DNA from: Nocardia pseudobrasiliensis NBRC 108224 | GTDB taxonomy: Bacteria > Actinomycetota > Actinomycetes > Mycobacteriales > Mycobacteriaceae | Assembly: GCF_001613105.1 (NCBI RefSeq) | Contig: NZ_BDBS01000048.1 | Coordinates: 19,306 to 83,305 of the forward strand | Direction of reading: 5' to 3' | DNA length: 64,000 nucleotides | In this document: positions 1-8,256 of the stretch, one piece after another | Numbering within the stretch: the first letter of the stretch is position 1 | Layout of the letters: each line of letters starts with the position of its first letter | Position numbers and translations under genes: made by a program | Notes under the pieces: model-generated | Database searches by the model: none | What the model was told of the DNA's origin: nothing | What the model saw: the letters and a program-made list of their open reading frames with translations, nothing else

Positions 1-491
1 ATGAAATGCAGTACACCGCAGAGCATTACGGCCACCGGCCGGTCGAAATCGACTGCGGCCTCTGATCTCAGGCGTCCGATCAACTCGTCGATGTCGCGGA
101 TATCGGCCAATATCGGTGTGACGCCCGGTATTCCGGCCAGCATTGCATTGGAGTGCGCGTACACGACGGGGTCGTAGTCGACCGCCGCGACCCGCGCGGT
201 CGCGTCGATCTTCTGGGCGACCTCGTGGACGGCGGGTGTGGTCGGAATGCCCGCGCCGAGATCGATGAACTGCCGCACGCCGGCCTCGGCCGCGGTCTGC
301 ACCGCCTGGATGAGGAACTGACGGGAAAACCATGCCGTGGTGCGGGTATCCGGCGCCACCAGGAGCATCCGATTGGCGACCTGGCGATCCACCTCGTAAT
401 TGTCCTTGCCGCCGAGCAAGTAGTCGTACACACGAGCTGAATTCGGTTTGGAAGTATCGACGCCCTCAGGCGCTCGCCTTGCGTCCGACAC
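1..491 (-). CDS. SAM-dependent methyltransferase, DUF574 family (partial)
   Basis: The reading frame runs off the left edge of the window, so only the first 163 codons are seen. The start is GTG at 491, 7 bases after a perfect AGGAGG at 499-504. The product carries the family signatures ARVYDYLLGGKDNYEVDR near the N-terminus, then RQFIDLGAGIPTTPAVHEVAQ (the SAM-binding glycine loop) and VDYDPVVYAHS (the acidic residue after strand 2). These match the S-adenosyl methyltransferase family PF04672/DUF574, common in Streptomyces and Nocardia. Substrates are mostly unknown. Two further family members lie at 33235-34089 and 45964-46830. It is transcribed in the same direction as the EspR-like gene at 807-1223, which precedes it. 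Confidence 0.85.
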   Translation of the reverse strand, partial: MSDARRAPEGVDTSKPNSARVYDYLLGGKDNYEVDRQVANRMLLVAPDTRTTAWFSRQFLIQAVQTAAEAGVRQFIDLGAGIPTTPAVHEVAQKIDATARVAAVDYDPVVYAHSNAMLAGIPGVTPILADIRDIDELIGRLRSEAAVDFDRPVAVMLCGVLHF

Positions 492-806
492 CGGGTCGCC
501 TCCTAGACATCCTCGGTCATCGTAGCAAGCTGCTACGCGATTTCGGCGAGATCCGCGTTCGGAAACATTCGGGCGGTCGGCCCGCTGTTCGATCGAGTCG
601 GGGCGCGTTGTGGCACAACATGTTTCGCGAGGCTCATCATTGTTGCCAATTCGTTGCGCCTTAATCGGCAACGCGCGTTCACCGATCGGGGTGCTGCTTA
701 TCGAATGGAATTTTTAGAATGACCGGTCTATTTTCTGATTCGAATTCGGGGCCGGTTGCGCTATGGCGCAGCGGATTCGGTCTTTCGCCCGGCGCGGGGG
801 AGTGGC
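492..806. other. Intergenic region with inverted repeat
   Basis: I see no credible gene in these 315 bases. An inverted repeat CGTAGC-N5-GCTACG lies at 521-537, just upstream of the methyltransferase ribosome binding site. The same hexamers occur as GCTACG-N8-CGTAGC at 1252-1271 ahead of the EspR-like gene, which suggests a shared regulator. Confidence 0.4.
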
Positions 807-1223
807 CTACGCGCTGCCGTCCGCGGGGATCTCGGGCAGCCCCTCGCTCGCACGCAATTTCTCCGCCATGGCGGCGAGCAGGTTCTGGGATTCCTCGGAC
901 AGATCGAAGGCTCTGCTGGACAGCCGACGCAGACCGTAGCCCTGTAGCTGGGACAGCAGCTCCAGATCGTGGTCGATCTTCGCCGCGTAGATGTCGTTGA
1001 AGAAGTAGTCCGGCTTCACCTTGAAGAACTGGGCCAGAGCCGCCACGGTGTCGTCGGAGGGGTTGGTCCGCTGCCCGGATCGTAACTGTGACAGATAGGG
1101 CTTGGAGATCCGGTGGCCGGCCGCGGTGAGGGCCTCGGCCACGTCGGCATTGGTGTGCGGACCACGCCCCGGTCGGTGCACGGTATCGAACAGCTTGTTC
1201 AGTCGCGTCGCGAAGTCAGCCAT
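807..1223 (-). CDS. EspR-like XRE-family DNA-binding regulator
   Basis: A 138-residue protein resembling mycobacterial EspR (Rv3849) along its length: LNKLFDTVHRPGRGPHT at the N-terminus, then a helix-turn-helix around residues 20-65 containing KPYLSQLRSGQRTNPS, and a C-terminal helical dimerisation part. EspR is a nucleoid-associated regulator that acts on ESX-1 secretion and cell-wall genes in Mycobacterium tuberculosis, but this type of XRE protein is widespread in actinomycetes, so orthology is not proven. The start is ATG at 1223; longer upstream readings have no support. An inverted repeat (1252-1271) directly upstream may be an autoregulatory site. It is of interest because ESX-associated genes lie at 49-64 kb. 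Confidence 0.82.
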   Translation of the reverse strand: MADFATRLNKLFDTVHRPGRGPHTNADVAEALTAAGHRISKPYLSQLRSGQRTNPSDDTVAALAQFFKVKPDYFFNDIYAAKIDHDLELLSQLQGYGLRRLSSRAFDLSEESQNLLAAMAEKLRASEGLPEIPADGSA

Positions 1224-1251
1224 CTCGGCCCTCGATCTTCCACTCTCAGTT

Positions 1252-1271
1252 GCTACGCACCAAACCGTAGC
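1252..1271. promoter_or_regulatory. Inverted repeat upstream of the EspR-like gene
   Basis: GCTACG-N8-CGTAGC with perfect 6-bp arms, 29 bases before the ATG at 1223, followed by the direct repeat TAGCTA-N5-TAGCTA. A related arrangement with the same hexamers occurs at 521-537. It is probably an operator, and the cognate regulator may be the EspR-like protein itself. This is inferred from position and symmetry only. Confidence 0.35.
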
Positions 1272-1350
1272 TAGAAGATAGCTAACATCAATATGCGCGC
1301 CGATGCCAGCGGAGCCGGTCGGGAGCGCTATCGCGATTGTCACACCGTCC

Positions 1351-1396
1351 GCACTTAATAAGTATACGTATATATGCGCATCTAAACATGTATACC
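1351..1396. promoter_or_regulatory. AT-rich divergent promoter region
   Basis: Within the 316-base gap between the leftward EspR-like gene and the rightward oxidoreductase lies a short stretch far richer in A and T than its surroundings. It contains two GTATAC palindromes (1362-1367 and 1390-1395) and ATGCGCAT between them. It is a plausible promoter and operator zone for the divergent pair. No clear -35/-10 pair could be fixed. Confidence 0.3.
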
Positions 1397-1539
1397 GAAG
1401 CGTCGGGCGAACGCGGCGGACGCTCCTGTGTCGCCTCTCGAGCCAGCAGCGACGGGGTGGGGGAGGCGAGGGGCCGTCGGTGATTGGCGCGCGGTTCAAA
1501 TGCGTTGTGCGGTGGAGTCTTTCGGCGCATTGTTGGGCG

Positions 1540-2406
1540 ATGCGATATTCCGTGAACATTCCCAACTTCGGGGATTTCGCCGATGCGAGGACCGTGGCTC
1601 GGGTGGCGGTGGCGGCGGAGCAGGCCGGATGGGACGCGCTGTTCGTGTGGGACCACGTGGTGCACGACAAACAGGACCGTCGCGGACAGCCCTTCGGTGA
1701 TCCATGGATGTTGCTGACCGCGGCCGCGTTGGCGACCTCGCGGCTGCGCTTGGGCACGTTGGTGAGCCCGGTGCCGCGGCGGCGGCCCGAACAGCTCGCC
1801 CGGCAGGTGGCCACCCTCGAGGCGCTCAGCGGGGGACGGGTGATCTTCGGAGCCGGACTCGGGGGTCCGATCGCCGACGAGTACGGCAGCTTCGGCGAAA
1901 CGACCGATCCGATCGTGCTGGCGGAACGGTTGGACGAGGCGTTGGATCTGCTGGTGCGGTATTGGGCCGGTGAACGGGTCGACCACATCGGCAAGCACTA
2001 CCGCGTCGAGGACGTCACGCTGCTGCCCGCGACCGTACAGCGGCCGCGGCCGCCGATCTGGATCGGCGGTTGGTGGCCGCGACGGCCGCCGTTTCGTCGC
2101 GCCGCGCGCTGGGACGGGGTGGCCCCGCTGTTTGTCGGCGCGGGACACGGCGAGATTCCGGCCGTCGAGGATGTTCGCGACATGCTGGCCTACGTCCACG
2201 CCCACCGCGCGGATCGGTCCGAGCCGTACGAGGTCGTGCTCGGCGGTGTGACGCCGGGCGATCCGGATCGGGCCCGGCAGTTGCTGGCCCCGCTCGCGGA
2301 TGCCGGTGCGACGTGGTGGGACGAGCGTTTGCTGATGTCCGGGGACGACTACTACCGGTTCGCACCCGTGCTGCGACGCATCGAGCAGGGTCCGCCGACG
2401 CTGTGA
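1540..2406 (+). CDS. LLM-class flavin/F420-dependent oxidoreductase
   Basis: A 288-residue luciferase-like monooxygenase family protein (PF00296). The start ATG at 1540 gives the typical N-terminus MRYSVNIPNFGDF. Family signatures include GWDALFVWDHV near residue 30, RLRLGTLVSPVPRRRPEQLA near residue 70 and LSGGRVIFGAGLG near residue 100, followed by PRPPIWIGGWWP. Such enzymes use FMNH2 or, often in actinomycetes, F420. The substrate cannot be read from the sequence. The open frame continues upstream to 1303 but that extension is Arg-rich and unlike the family, so I reject it. It stands alone, 44 bases ahead of the DUF2252 gene. Confidence 0.8.
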   Translation: MRYSVNIPNFGDFADARTVARVAVAAEQAGWDALFVWDHVVHDKQDRRGQPFGDPWMLLTAAALATSRLRLGTLVSPVPRRRPEQLARQVATLEALSGGRVIFGAGLGGPIADEYGSFGETTDPIVLAERLDEALDLLVRYWAGERVDHIGKHYRVEDVTLLPATVQRPRPPIWIGGWWPRRPPFRRAARWDGVAPLFVGAGHGEIPAVEDVRDMLAYVHAHRADRSEPYEVVLGGVTPGDPDRARQLLAPLADAGATWWDERLLMSGDDYYRFAPVLRRIEQGPPTL

Positions 2407-2450
2407 CCGAATTCGTGAGTAGCGGATTTTCGACGGTAACGTGAGATGTC

Positions 2451-3845
2451 ATGAGTACGTTGGGAATCGATCTGCGCGCGCACACGCGCGCCGATGAGGT
2501 GTTCGCGCGCGGGGCCGCGCTGCGCGAACGGACACCGGTCGGATGTCGCGACCGCGAGGCGGTCGGCCCGCGGCGTCCCGAGGTGCTCGAATTCCTGGCC
2601 GCGTCGAATGCCGATCGGTTGGAGTATCTGGTGCCGCTGCGGATGGGCCGGATGTCGGCCTCGCCGTACGCGTTCTTCCGCGGCGCGGCCGGGCTGATGG
2701 CCGCCGATCTCGCCGACGGACCGGTCAGCGGGCCGGTCGCGCAGTTGTGCGGGGACGCCCACGCCGCCAATTTCGGTCTCTACGGCACTCCGAGCGGCGA
2801 GATCATCATGGATATCAACGATTTCGACGACACCATCGCCGGGCCGTGGGAGTGGGATCTGGATCGGCTGGCGGCCAGTCTGGTGCTCGCGGGGCGCGAG
2901 GGCTCCTCGTCGGAGGACGATTGTTTTGTCGCGGCTCGCGATGCCGCGGCCTCCTACCGCGCGGCCGTGGCGCATCTGGCCGAACAGCCGTTTTTGGAAT
3001 CGTGGAACGCGCTGCCCGACGAGTCGGTCATCGCCCATTCCCGCGCGGACGATCTGCTCGACGACTTCCGCCGCGCCGCCAAGAAGGCGCGCCGCAATAC
3101 CAGTGCCAAGGTCGCCCGCAAGTGGACCGAACACCTCGAGGATCACGAAACCGGTATCCACCACCGGCGATTCGTCAGTGATCCACCCATTCTGACCGCG
3201 GTCGAGCCGCCGGTCGCCGACGCGGTGGTCGATGCCCTGCACGCCTACGCCGACACCCTGGTCGGCTCGCGGCACAACCTGCTGGCCCGATTCACCGTCT
3301 CCGACATCGCCTTTCGCATTGTCGGCACCGGAAGCGTCGGCCTGCACAGCTATCTGGCGCTGCTGCACGGCAATGGTGAGGAGGTGCTGGTGTTGCAGAT
3401 CAAACAGGCCGCGCCCTCGGCGCTGGCCCCCTACGTGCAGGCCGCCGCCCCGGTCCACGAGGGCGAGCGCATCGTGCGGGGAGCGCGGCTGGTCCAGTCC
3501 GAAAGCGATATTCTGTTGGGCTGGACCACGATTGACCTCGACGGGCGCGAACTTCCGTTCATCGTGCGCCAGTTCCGCAACCTCAAGGGCGGTATCGACC
3601 CCTCGGAACTGGACTCCGAGGACCTCGACGACTACGGCCGCTTGGCCGGAGCCCTGCTGGCCCGCGCCCACGCCCGCTCGGTCGACCCTCGCCTGCTCGC
3701 GGGCTATCTGGCCGACGCCGAGGAGTTCGACGAGGCGGTAGCCCGCTTCGCGATCCGCTACGCCGACCGCACCGAGGCCGACCACCGAACCCTGGTACAG
3801 GCGATCCGGGAAGGACGTATCGCCGCCGACTCTGTCGACGACTGA
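2451..3845 (+). CDS. DUF2252 family protein
   Basis: A 464-residue protein of the DUF2252 family (PF10009), which has a kinase-like fold but no established function. Diagnostic motifs are MSASPYAFFRGAAGLM near residue 70, CGDAHAANFG near residue 100 and IMDINDFDDT near residue 120; the last two look like the catalytic and metal-binding loops of aminoglycoside/choline-kinase folds. The C-terminal part contains REWFRQF-like (VRQFRNLKGGID) and AHARS elements normal for the family. Length is typical. It is probably transcribed alone or with the oxidoreductase upstream. Confidence 0.85.
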   Translation: MSTLGIDLRAHTRADEVFARGAALRERTPVGCRDREAVGPRRPEVLEFLAASNADRLEYLVPLRMGRMSASPYAFFRGAAGLMAADLADGPVSGPVAQLCGDAHAANFGLYGTPSGEIIMDINDFDDTIAGPWEWDLDRLAASLVLAGREGSSSEDDCFVAARDAAASYRAAVAHLAEQPFLESWNALPDESVIAHSRADDLLDDFRRAAKKARRNTSAKVARKWTEHLEDHETGIHHRRFVSDPPILTAVEPPVADAVVDALHAYADTLVGSRHNLLARFTVSDIAFRIVGTGSVGLHSYLALLHGNGEEVLVLQIKQAAPSALAPYVQAAAPVHEGERIVRGARLVQSESDILLGWTTIDLDGRELPFIVRQFRNLKGGIDPSELDSEDLDDYGRLAGALLARAHARSVDPRLLAGYLADAEEFDEAVARFAIRYADRTEADHRTLVQAIREGRIAADSVDD

Positions 3846-3884
3846 ACCTGCGTACACTCTTGTCCACCTGGTGCGTAGGCGTAT

Positions 3885-4132
3885 GTGACCGACCCCGAAG
3901 GTGAGCTCGCGGACATGACCATCGGCGCGGCACTTCCCCTGAGCAGATTGCCGCACCCCCGCACGAGGCCATGACCAGCGTGGCCGACGATCTGATCGAG
4001 GACTGGTCGGCCGCGCCGGACGGCCGGGTGGATGTCCACGCGTCCGATGTCGGGTCGCTGCGGATGTACGAGCGCGGAACCCGGCGACCCGAGCCCTTCA
4101 CGCTCACAGCGCGATTCCGTGGTGAATCGTGA
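3885..4132 (+). pseudogene. Possible frameshifted small gene
   Basis: A GTG at 3885 opens a reading frame (VTDPEGELADMTIGAALPL) that closes after 29 codons. The overlapping frame that includes ATG 3971 reads on without a break to 4132 and upstream begins EQIAAPPHEAMTSVADD. Joining the frames near 3945 would give an acidic protein of about 80 residues ending in RRPEPFTLTARFRGES. I recognise no family. The alternative is an intact 53-residue protein from 3971 without a clear ribosome binding site. Either way the assignment is weak. Confidence 0.3.
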
Positions 4133-4155
4133 ATTCGATACCGAGAGAGGCGGAT

Positions 4156-4557
4156 ATGAATACCTCGCAGCCGCGTCCGCACCCCGCCGTCATCGACTTC
4201 CGTGCGCAGCGCGCGGCGAGTTTGCAGTTGCGGGTGGCGGATTGGATCACCAAGTTCGCCGGGTCGATGCAGTTCGTTTATATCCACGCTGTGGGCTTCA
4301 CGTTGTGGATGCTGTTCGTGGAGAGGAATCCGTGGCCTACGTTGACCTTGGCGGTGTCGCTGGAGGCGATCTTTCTGTCGACCTTCGTGATGATCGGGCA
4401 GAATCGGCAGGCTCAGTTTCAGCAGATGAAGGCCGATCACGACTTCAATGAGCAGGAGTTGGAGTTGAAGACCAATACCGAGCTCACCCGTGCGATCCAT
4501 CGGATGACCGCCGAACTGCATCGGCGGCTGGTGGAGGCGCCGGAGCAGTCGAGCTGA
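4156..4557 (+). CDS. DUF1003 family membrane protein
   Basis: A 133-residue protein with two transmembrane helices around residues 33-55 (FVYIHAVGFTLWMLF) and 61-80 (LTLAVSLEAIFLSTFVMI), followed by the family signature QNRQAQ and a charged helical tail. This matches DUF1003 (PF06210), integral membrane proteins of unknown function often near metal or stress genes. The start at 4156 has GAGAGG upstream; an in-frame ATG at 4129 is possible but lies inside the preceding reading frame. Confidence 0.75.
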   Translation: MNTSQPRPHPAVIDFRAQRAASLQLRVADWITKFAGSMQFVYIHAVGFTLWMLFVERNPWPTLTLAVSLEAIFLSTFVMIGQNRQAQFQQMKADHDFNEQELELKTNTELTRAIHRMTAELHRRLVEAPEQSS

Positions 4558-4653
4558 TTCGAATGCCCTGTGGCGCAGGGGATCCGGTCGGGGATCATCG
4601 GTGATGATGAATCATGGGTAGCCGTTGGATGTACGAATGGGAAACTGGGCGGT

Positions 4654-4884
4654 GTGCTTGACGAATCCGACGTGGCCCAGGCGCACGTCTTCTACGAGAT
4701 GCTGTCCGCGGAGGCCGAATCCTTGGCCGTGGCGCTGCGGCCGCATCTGACCAGGCGAGGGGTGCCGCGGGCCAGTGCCGAGGCGCGGTTGCTGGAGCGT
4801 GATCTGCGCGAAGTGCGTCGCTGCCTGGGGTTGCTGCGGGATCGGTTTCCCGAATTGGGGCGGGGAGCGGTCGTCGACGGGTGA
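4654..4884 (+). CDS. Small hypothetical helical protein
   Basis: A 76-residue protein starting with GTG at 4654 (VLDESDVAQAHVFYEML). It is predicted all-helical and charged, with two likely helices (ESLAVALRPHL and ARLLERDLREVRRCLGLLRDRF). There are no membrane segments and no family that I recognise. An ATG at 4570 would add 28 residues that look unlike coding sequence. The stop codon lies 44 bases before the start of the decayed phospholipase gene. Confidence 0.5.
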   Translation: MLDESDVAQAHVFYEMLSAEAESLAVALRPHLTRRGVPRASAEARLLERDLREVRRCLGLLRDRFPELGRGAVVDG

Positions 4885-4928
4885 AATACCGAGGTCGATG
4901 TTCGGTGGGCGCATGGCGAGGAGGGGCC

Positions 4929-5875
4929 ATGGCCGGATCGGCTGATTCCACGGGCGGACTCACGCGTCGACGTCTGCTCGGCGGAACCGCGTTGGCCGCG
5001 GCATGGGCGGTGATGCCGGGTAATGTCCGCCGCGCCCTGGCGGCGCCCGTCGCGCCGCGACCGATCGAGCATGTCGTGCTGTTGATGCAGGAAAACCGTT
5101 CGTTCGACCACTATTTCGGCACGATGCCGGGTGTGCGTGGATTCGCCGACCCGAACGCGATGCGGCTGCCGAATGGCTCGCCGGTATTCATGCAACCGGA
5201 CCCGGAGAACCCGGACGGATACACTCTGCCGTTTCATCTGGACACCTGCCGTAACAGTGTCCAGCGCATCCCCTCCACCTCGCACGAATGGTCGGCTCAG
5301 CACGTGGCGCTCGCGGACGGCCGGATGGACAATTGGCTGCCCGCGCACCGCAAGGCCGACGGTCCGGAAGGTCTACATCGAGGCCGGACAGCCCTACAAT
5401 GTGCTCGACGAATTCCGGCAGTTCCGGGAGGCGTCGGAGGATTCGCCGCTGTACCGCAAGGGAATTCGGCCCTCGCCCGCGGGGTCCTTCGAAGCCGACG
5501 CGCGCTCGGGGACGCTGCCCGCGGTGAGCTGGCTCATGCCGCCGGAGACCGCCTCCGAACATCCGGCGTTCCGGCTGGACCGCGGGCGGATGGGTGGCGA
5601 CCGAACGCTTCGACCACACCTCGGTGCTGCGCTTCCTCGAATGGTTCACCGGTGTCGAGGAACCCAATATCTCGCCGTGGCGTCGCCGCACCTTCGGCGA
5701 TCTCACCTCGGCGCTGCGATTCGATCAGCCCGCCGCCGCGGCGGCGACCTTCCCGGGCGTGGACGCCGAACTCGCGCGGGCGGATCTGACCGACCTGCTC
5801 CCGAGACCGGTAGTGCCGGCCAGTCCGCAGATCCTGCCCGTCCAGGCCCCGGGCACGAAACCGCAGGTGCCCTGA
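4929..5875 (+). pseudogene. Degenerate phospholipase C (phosphoesterase family) gene
   Basis: Starts at ATG 4929 after GAGGAGG. It encodes a twin-arginine signal (LTRRRLLGGTALAAAWAV) and the phosphoesterase N-terminus IEHVVLLMQENRSFDHYFGT (PF04185). The homology then breaks twice: after AHRKADG near 5365 it jumps frame to KVYIEAGQPYNVLDEFRQF, and after EHPAF near 5575 it jumps again to GGWVATERFDHTSVLRFLEWFTG, ending at 5875. Segments expected between these blocks are missing, so the gene has two internal deletions and frameshifts. Intact relatives are about 450-500 residues. The remaining pieces cannot form a working enzyme. Confidence 0.8.
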
Positions 5876-5878
5876 GGT

Positions 5879-6688
5879 TCAGTCGAGCCGGAATCGCGGC
5901 CGCGGGCCGATGTCCTCGGGTTCGAACGGCTGCTGTCCGCGTTCGGTGGTCTCGGGTCGGAAACCCATGCCGCGCAGGATCGTTCGCAGATGGACGTCGA
6001 ACAGTCCGTCGGTGTTGGTGATCAATCTCGGTAGATTGCCCCACAATTCGGAGATGATGAACCCGAGGACGGCGGCCCAGGCGTTGTGCGCCGCGGCGGC
6101 CGCGGCCGGGGTCAGGCTCGTCAGGGCGGATTTTCGCGGTTCCAGCAGGCGAGCGCCGAGTCCGGCGAGTTCGACCGGGTCCGGTGGCTCGAACTCGTCG
6201 GGGGTGGCGGCGTCCGCGGCCAAGGCGTGCAGATAGGTCTCGATGATCGCGGCCATGATCCGTCCGGCCGCGGGGCCGGTGGCCGATTCGGGGGCGTGGT
6301 AGCCGGGTATCGGGGTGCCGTAGATCAGGGCGAAATCGGCCGGATTGGCCAGCGCCCACTGCCGGATGGTGGCGAAGATCGATCGCATGCGGGTGTGCGG
6401 CGACGCGTCGGCGGTGTGGTCGTGAGTGCGGTCGATGGTGTCGGCGAGGTCGGTATAGGCGTCGACGCACAGGGCGGTGATCAGATCGGCCTGGGTCGGG
6501 AAGTAGCGGAAGATCGCCGGTGAGGACATGCGCATATCGCGGGCCAGGGCCCGAAGCGACAGTCCACCGTAGCCGTTGGCGATCAGTTGCTCGCGGGCCA
6601 GCCGTTTGATCTCGTCGATGGTCGCCTGGCGGCGCTCCTCGCGGCGGGTGCCTCGAGGCCCGGTCCGCGCGCTCCGGGATTCGGGCAT
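5879..6688 (-). CDS. TetR/AcrR family transcriptional regulator, WHG domain
   Basis: A 269-residue regulator. The N-terminal TetR helix-turn-helix is at about residues 20-65 (IDEIKRLAREQL, then LSLRALARDMRMSSPAIFRYFP). The C-terminal ligand domain has the LIYGTPIPGYHAP element typical of the WHG subgroup, also found in the regulator at 32454-33098. The start ATG at 6688 follows AAAGGA; an ATG 18 codons upstream lacks one. It is divergent from the AhpD-like gene at 6811, and the palindrome at 6782-6796 between them is the likely operator. Confidence 0.85.
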   Translation of the reverse strand: MPESRSARTGPRGTRREERRQATIDEIKRLAREQLIANGYGGLSLRALARDMRMSSPAIFRYFPTQADLITALCVDAYTDLADTIDRTHDHTADASPHTRMRSIFATIRQWALANPADFALIYGTPIPGYHAPESATGPAAGRIMAAIIETYLHALAADAATPDEFEPPDPVELAGLGARLLEPRKSALTSLTPAAAAAAHNAWAAVLGFIISELWGNLPRLITNTDGLFDVHLRTILRGMGFRPETTERGQQPFEPEDIGPRPRFRLD

Positions 6689-6735
6689 GGCGTCGGTCCT
6701 TTCGCGCGGGCGTCCGCTCGTACGGTATCGGCCTC

Positions 6736-6796
6736 TTGACAAATCCCCACGATACTCGACACTGTTATCAGCAGTAAAACAGTTATCGGTGATAAC
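6736..6796. promoter_or_regulatory. Divergent promoter with TetR-type operator
   Basis: GTTATC-GGT-GATAAC at 6782-6796 is a perfect 15-bp palindrome just before the ribosome binding site (AAGGAGG, 6799-6805) of the AhpD-like gene. A second GTTATC lies at 6764-6769, so two repressor sites may overlap. TTGACA at 6736-6741 is a good -35 match, though no well-spaced -10 could be chosen. Binding by the TetR protein encoded leftward from 6688 is inferred. Confidence 0.55.
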
Positions 6797-6810
6797 GTAA
6801 GGAGGTCCCG

Positions 6811-7467
6811 ATGTTGCCGTCGACCACTCAGGGCTCGCCGGGCCCGGCGGCCTTTCGCAAGCGCTTCTACACCCTGCCCCAGTTGGTCGCGGATATGCGG
6901 GTCCTGGCCGGGCGACGGGCCGACCTGCGGGCGATCTTCGAACAACAGCGCATGGACCCGCTGCTGCGCGAACAGGTCACGCTGGCGGTATCGGAGGTCA
7001 ACGGCTGCGGCTTCTGCACCTACATCCATCAGGAGACCGCGCTGGCCGCCGGGGCCGATATCCGCGAACTGGCCGCGTTCGCGGGCCTGGATCCCGAGAC
7101 CGTGGACGAGGACCACGTCATCGCGATCATGTGGGCCCAGAGCCGTGCGGAGGCCGGAATGGGTGAGGCGGGCGAACACCTCGAACGCGCTGTCACACAA
7201 CGCTTCACCGCACAACAACGCCGCGATCTGGACACCGTGATCCGCTGGATGACCCTGTCCAACCTCGCGGGCAACACCCTCGAGGCCCTGATCCGGCGGG
7301 TACGCGGCCGAAAAGTCCCCGGCAGCAGACTGTTCGACGAACTCGTCATCGGCGGCGTCTACGTGGCGGGCTCGATCCAAACAGGCCTGCGCACCGCGCG
7401 GATGCGAGGCAAATCGGTACGGGACGTGCTCCGCGAAGCCACCGCGACAATCCGCGCCAGCGCGTAA
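6811..7467 (+). CDS. Carboxymuconolactone decarboxylase/AhpD-like protein
   Basis: A 218-residue protein of the AhpD/CMD fold (PF02627). It has the redox motif C66-G-F-C69 followed by H73 within SEVNGCGFCTYIHQE, the arrangement seen in alkylhydroperoxidase D-like proteins. The rest is alpha-helical and has no signal peptide. A role in peroxide or electrophile handling is typical for the family, but the substrate is unknown. The start ATG at 6811 has a strong AAGGAGG. It is divergent from the WHG-type TetR gene, which probably represses it. Confidence 0.82.
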   Translation: MLPSTTQGSPGPAAFRKRFYTLPQLVADMRVLAGRRADLRAIFEQQRMDPLLREQVTLAVSEVNGCGFCTYIHQETALAAGADIRELAAFAGLDPETVDEDHVIAIMWAQSRAEAGMGEAGEHLERAVTQRFTAQQRRDLDTVIRWMTLSNLAGNTLEALIRRVRGRKVPGSRLFDELVIGGVYVAGSIQTGLRTARMRGKSVRDVLREATATIRASA

Positions 7468-7480
7468 ACCCCTACTTCGG

Positions 7481-7933
7481 CTAGGTGAGCGGCCAGGCGT
7501 CGGAAACGGTGTCGGCGGTGGTGGGTTTGGTGTAGATGTCGATGATCCGCCAGCCGGGGTCGAGTTTCGCGATGTCGTATCCCACAGCCCAGCGCTCGAT
7601 CTCCACGTCGTTCTCGCGCTGGCGGCTGACGATGATTTCCATCGTGACGCGGGTGGGGTGCAGGACGCGGATGACCCGGTCGAGGATTGTGGCGTGGTGG
7701 TAGCCGCGGGCGCCGAGGTCGCGTTGACCCGCCAGGAGAGACTCGCGGACCTCCGCGTCGGTCAGAAGCCACTGGTTGCGGCCGCCGTCCTCGCAGATAT
7801 ACAGCGGGATCGAATAGTAGTTCCGGTGGAAGTGGTCATTGCCCGCGCGACCGGCGGTGAATTCGATGAACTCCCGGGCGTAGCGGCTGTACCAGATATC
7901 TATTTCGCGACGAATGTCGTCATCCACAGTCAT
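7481..7933 (-). CDS. NTF2/SnoaL-like hypothetical protein
   Basis: A 150-residue protein with the helix-then-sheet pattern of NTF2-like folds (WYSRYAREFIEFTAGRAG, and later RVTMEIIVSRQ and GWRIIDIYTKP, where the last resembles the family's final strand). It has no signal peptide or membrane segment. Function is unknown; SnoaL-like folds include cyclases, isomerases and binding proteins. It converges with the AhpD-like gene, 13 bases apart. Confidence 0.55.
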   Translation of the reverse strand: MTVDDDIRREIDIWYSRYAREFIEFTAGRAGNDHFHRNYYSIPLYICEDGGRNQWLLTDAEVRESLLAGQRDLGARGYHHATILDRVIRVLHPTRVTMEIIVSRQRENDVEIERWAVGYDIAKLDPGWRIIDIYTKPTTADTVSDAWPLT

Positions 7934-8256
7934 GCGTCCGCCTCTGTGTCGTTCGAGCCGAAACCACGTTGAACAGGGGATTCGAGTGTGGATGAAAGGC
8001 GGCGCTCGCCGCTAGCGCGATGAGACGGACGTCACCGCAGGGCGGCGGCCACCGCGTGCAGGGCCAGGCCCTGGCCCCACGGTTGGATGCGGTCGTCGCG
8101 GATCACGCTGTAGCCGAATGGGACCAACTGCAAGACGGTGCCCGCGCTGACTCGGGTGAGGGCGCCGAGGCGTCGACGTAGCCGAGCGCCGCGACGAACC
8201 CGTAGGGCACAAAATCGGTTGCCGTTGATTCGCAAGGGATTCCATGAATCCTCCAA
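7934..8256. other. Intergenic region with possible gene remnant
   Basis: No intact gene is convincing here. On the minus strand, about 8032-8160 encodes SAGTVLQLVPFGYSVIRDD followed by RIQPWGQGLALHAVAAALR and a stop, and an adjacent frame encodes ESTATDFVPYGFVAALGYVD. The two look like neighbouring pieces of one protein split by a frameshift. I cannot name the family, and the case is weak. Confidence 0.2.

Noticed and set aside
2352..3956. A 534-codon minus-strand frame
   Set aside because: It is antisense to the DUF2252 gene, whose motifs are unmistakable.
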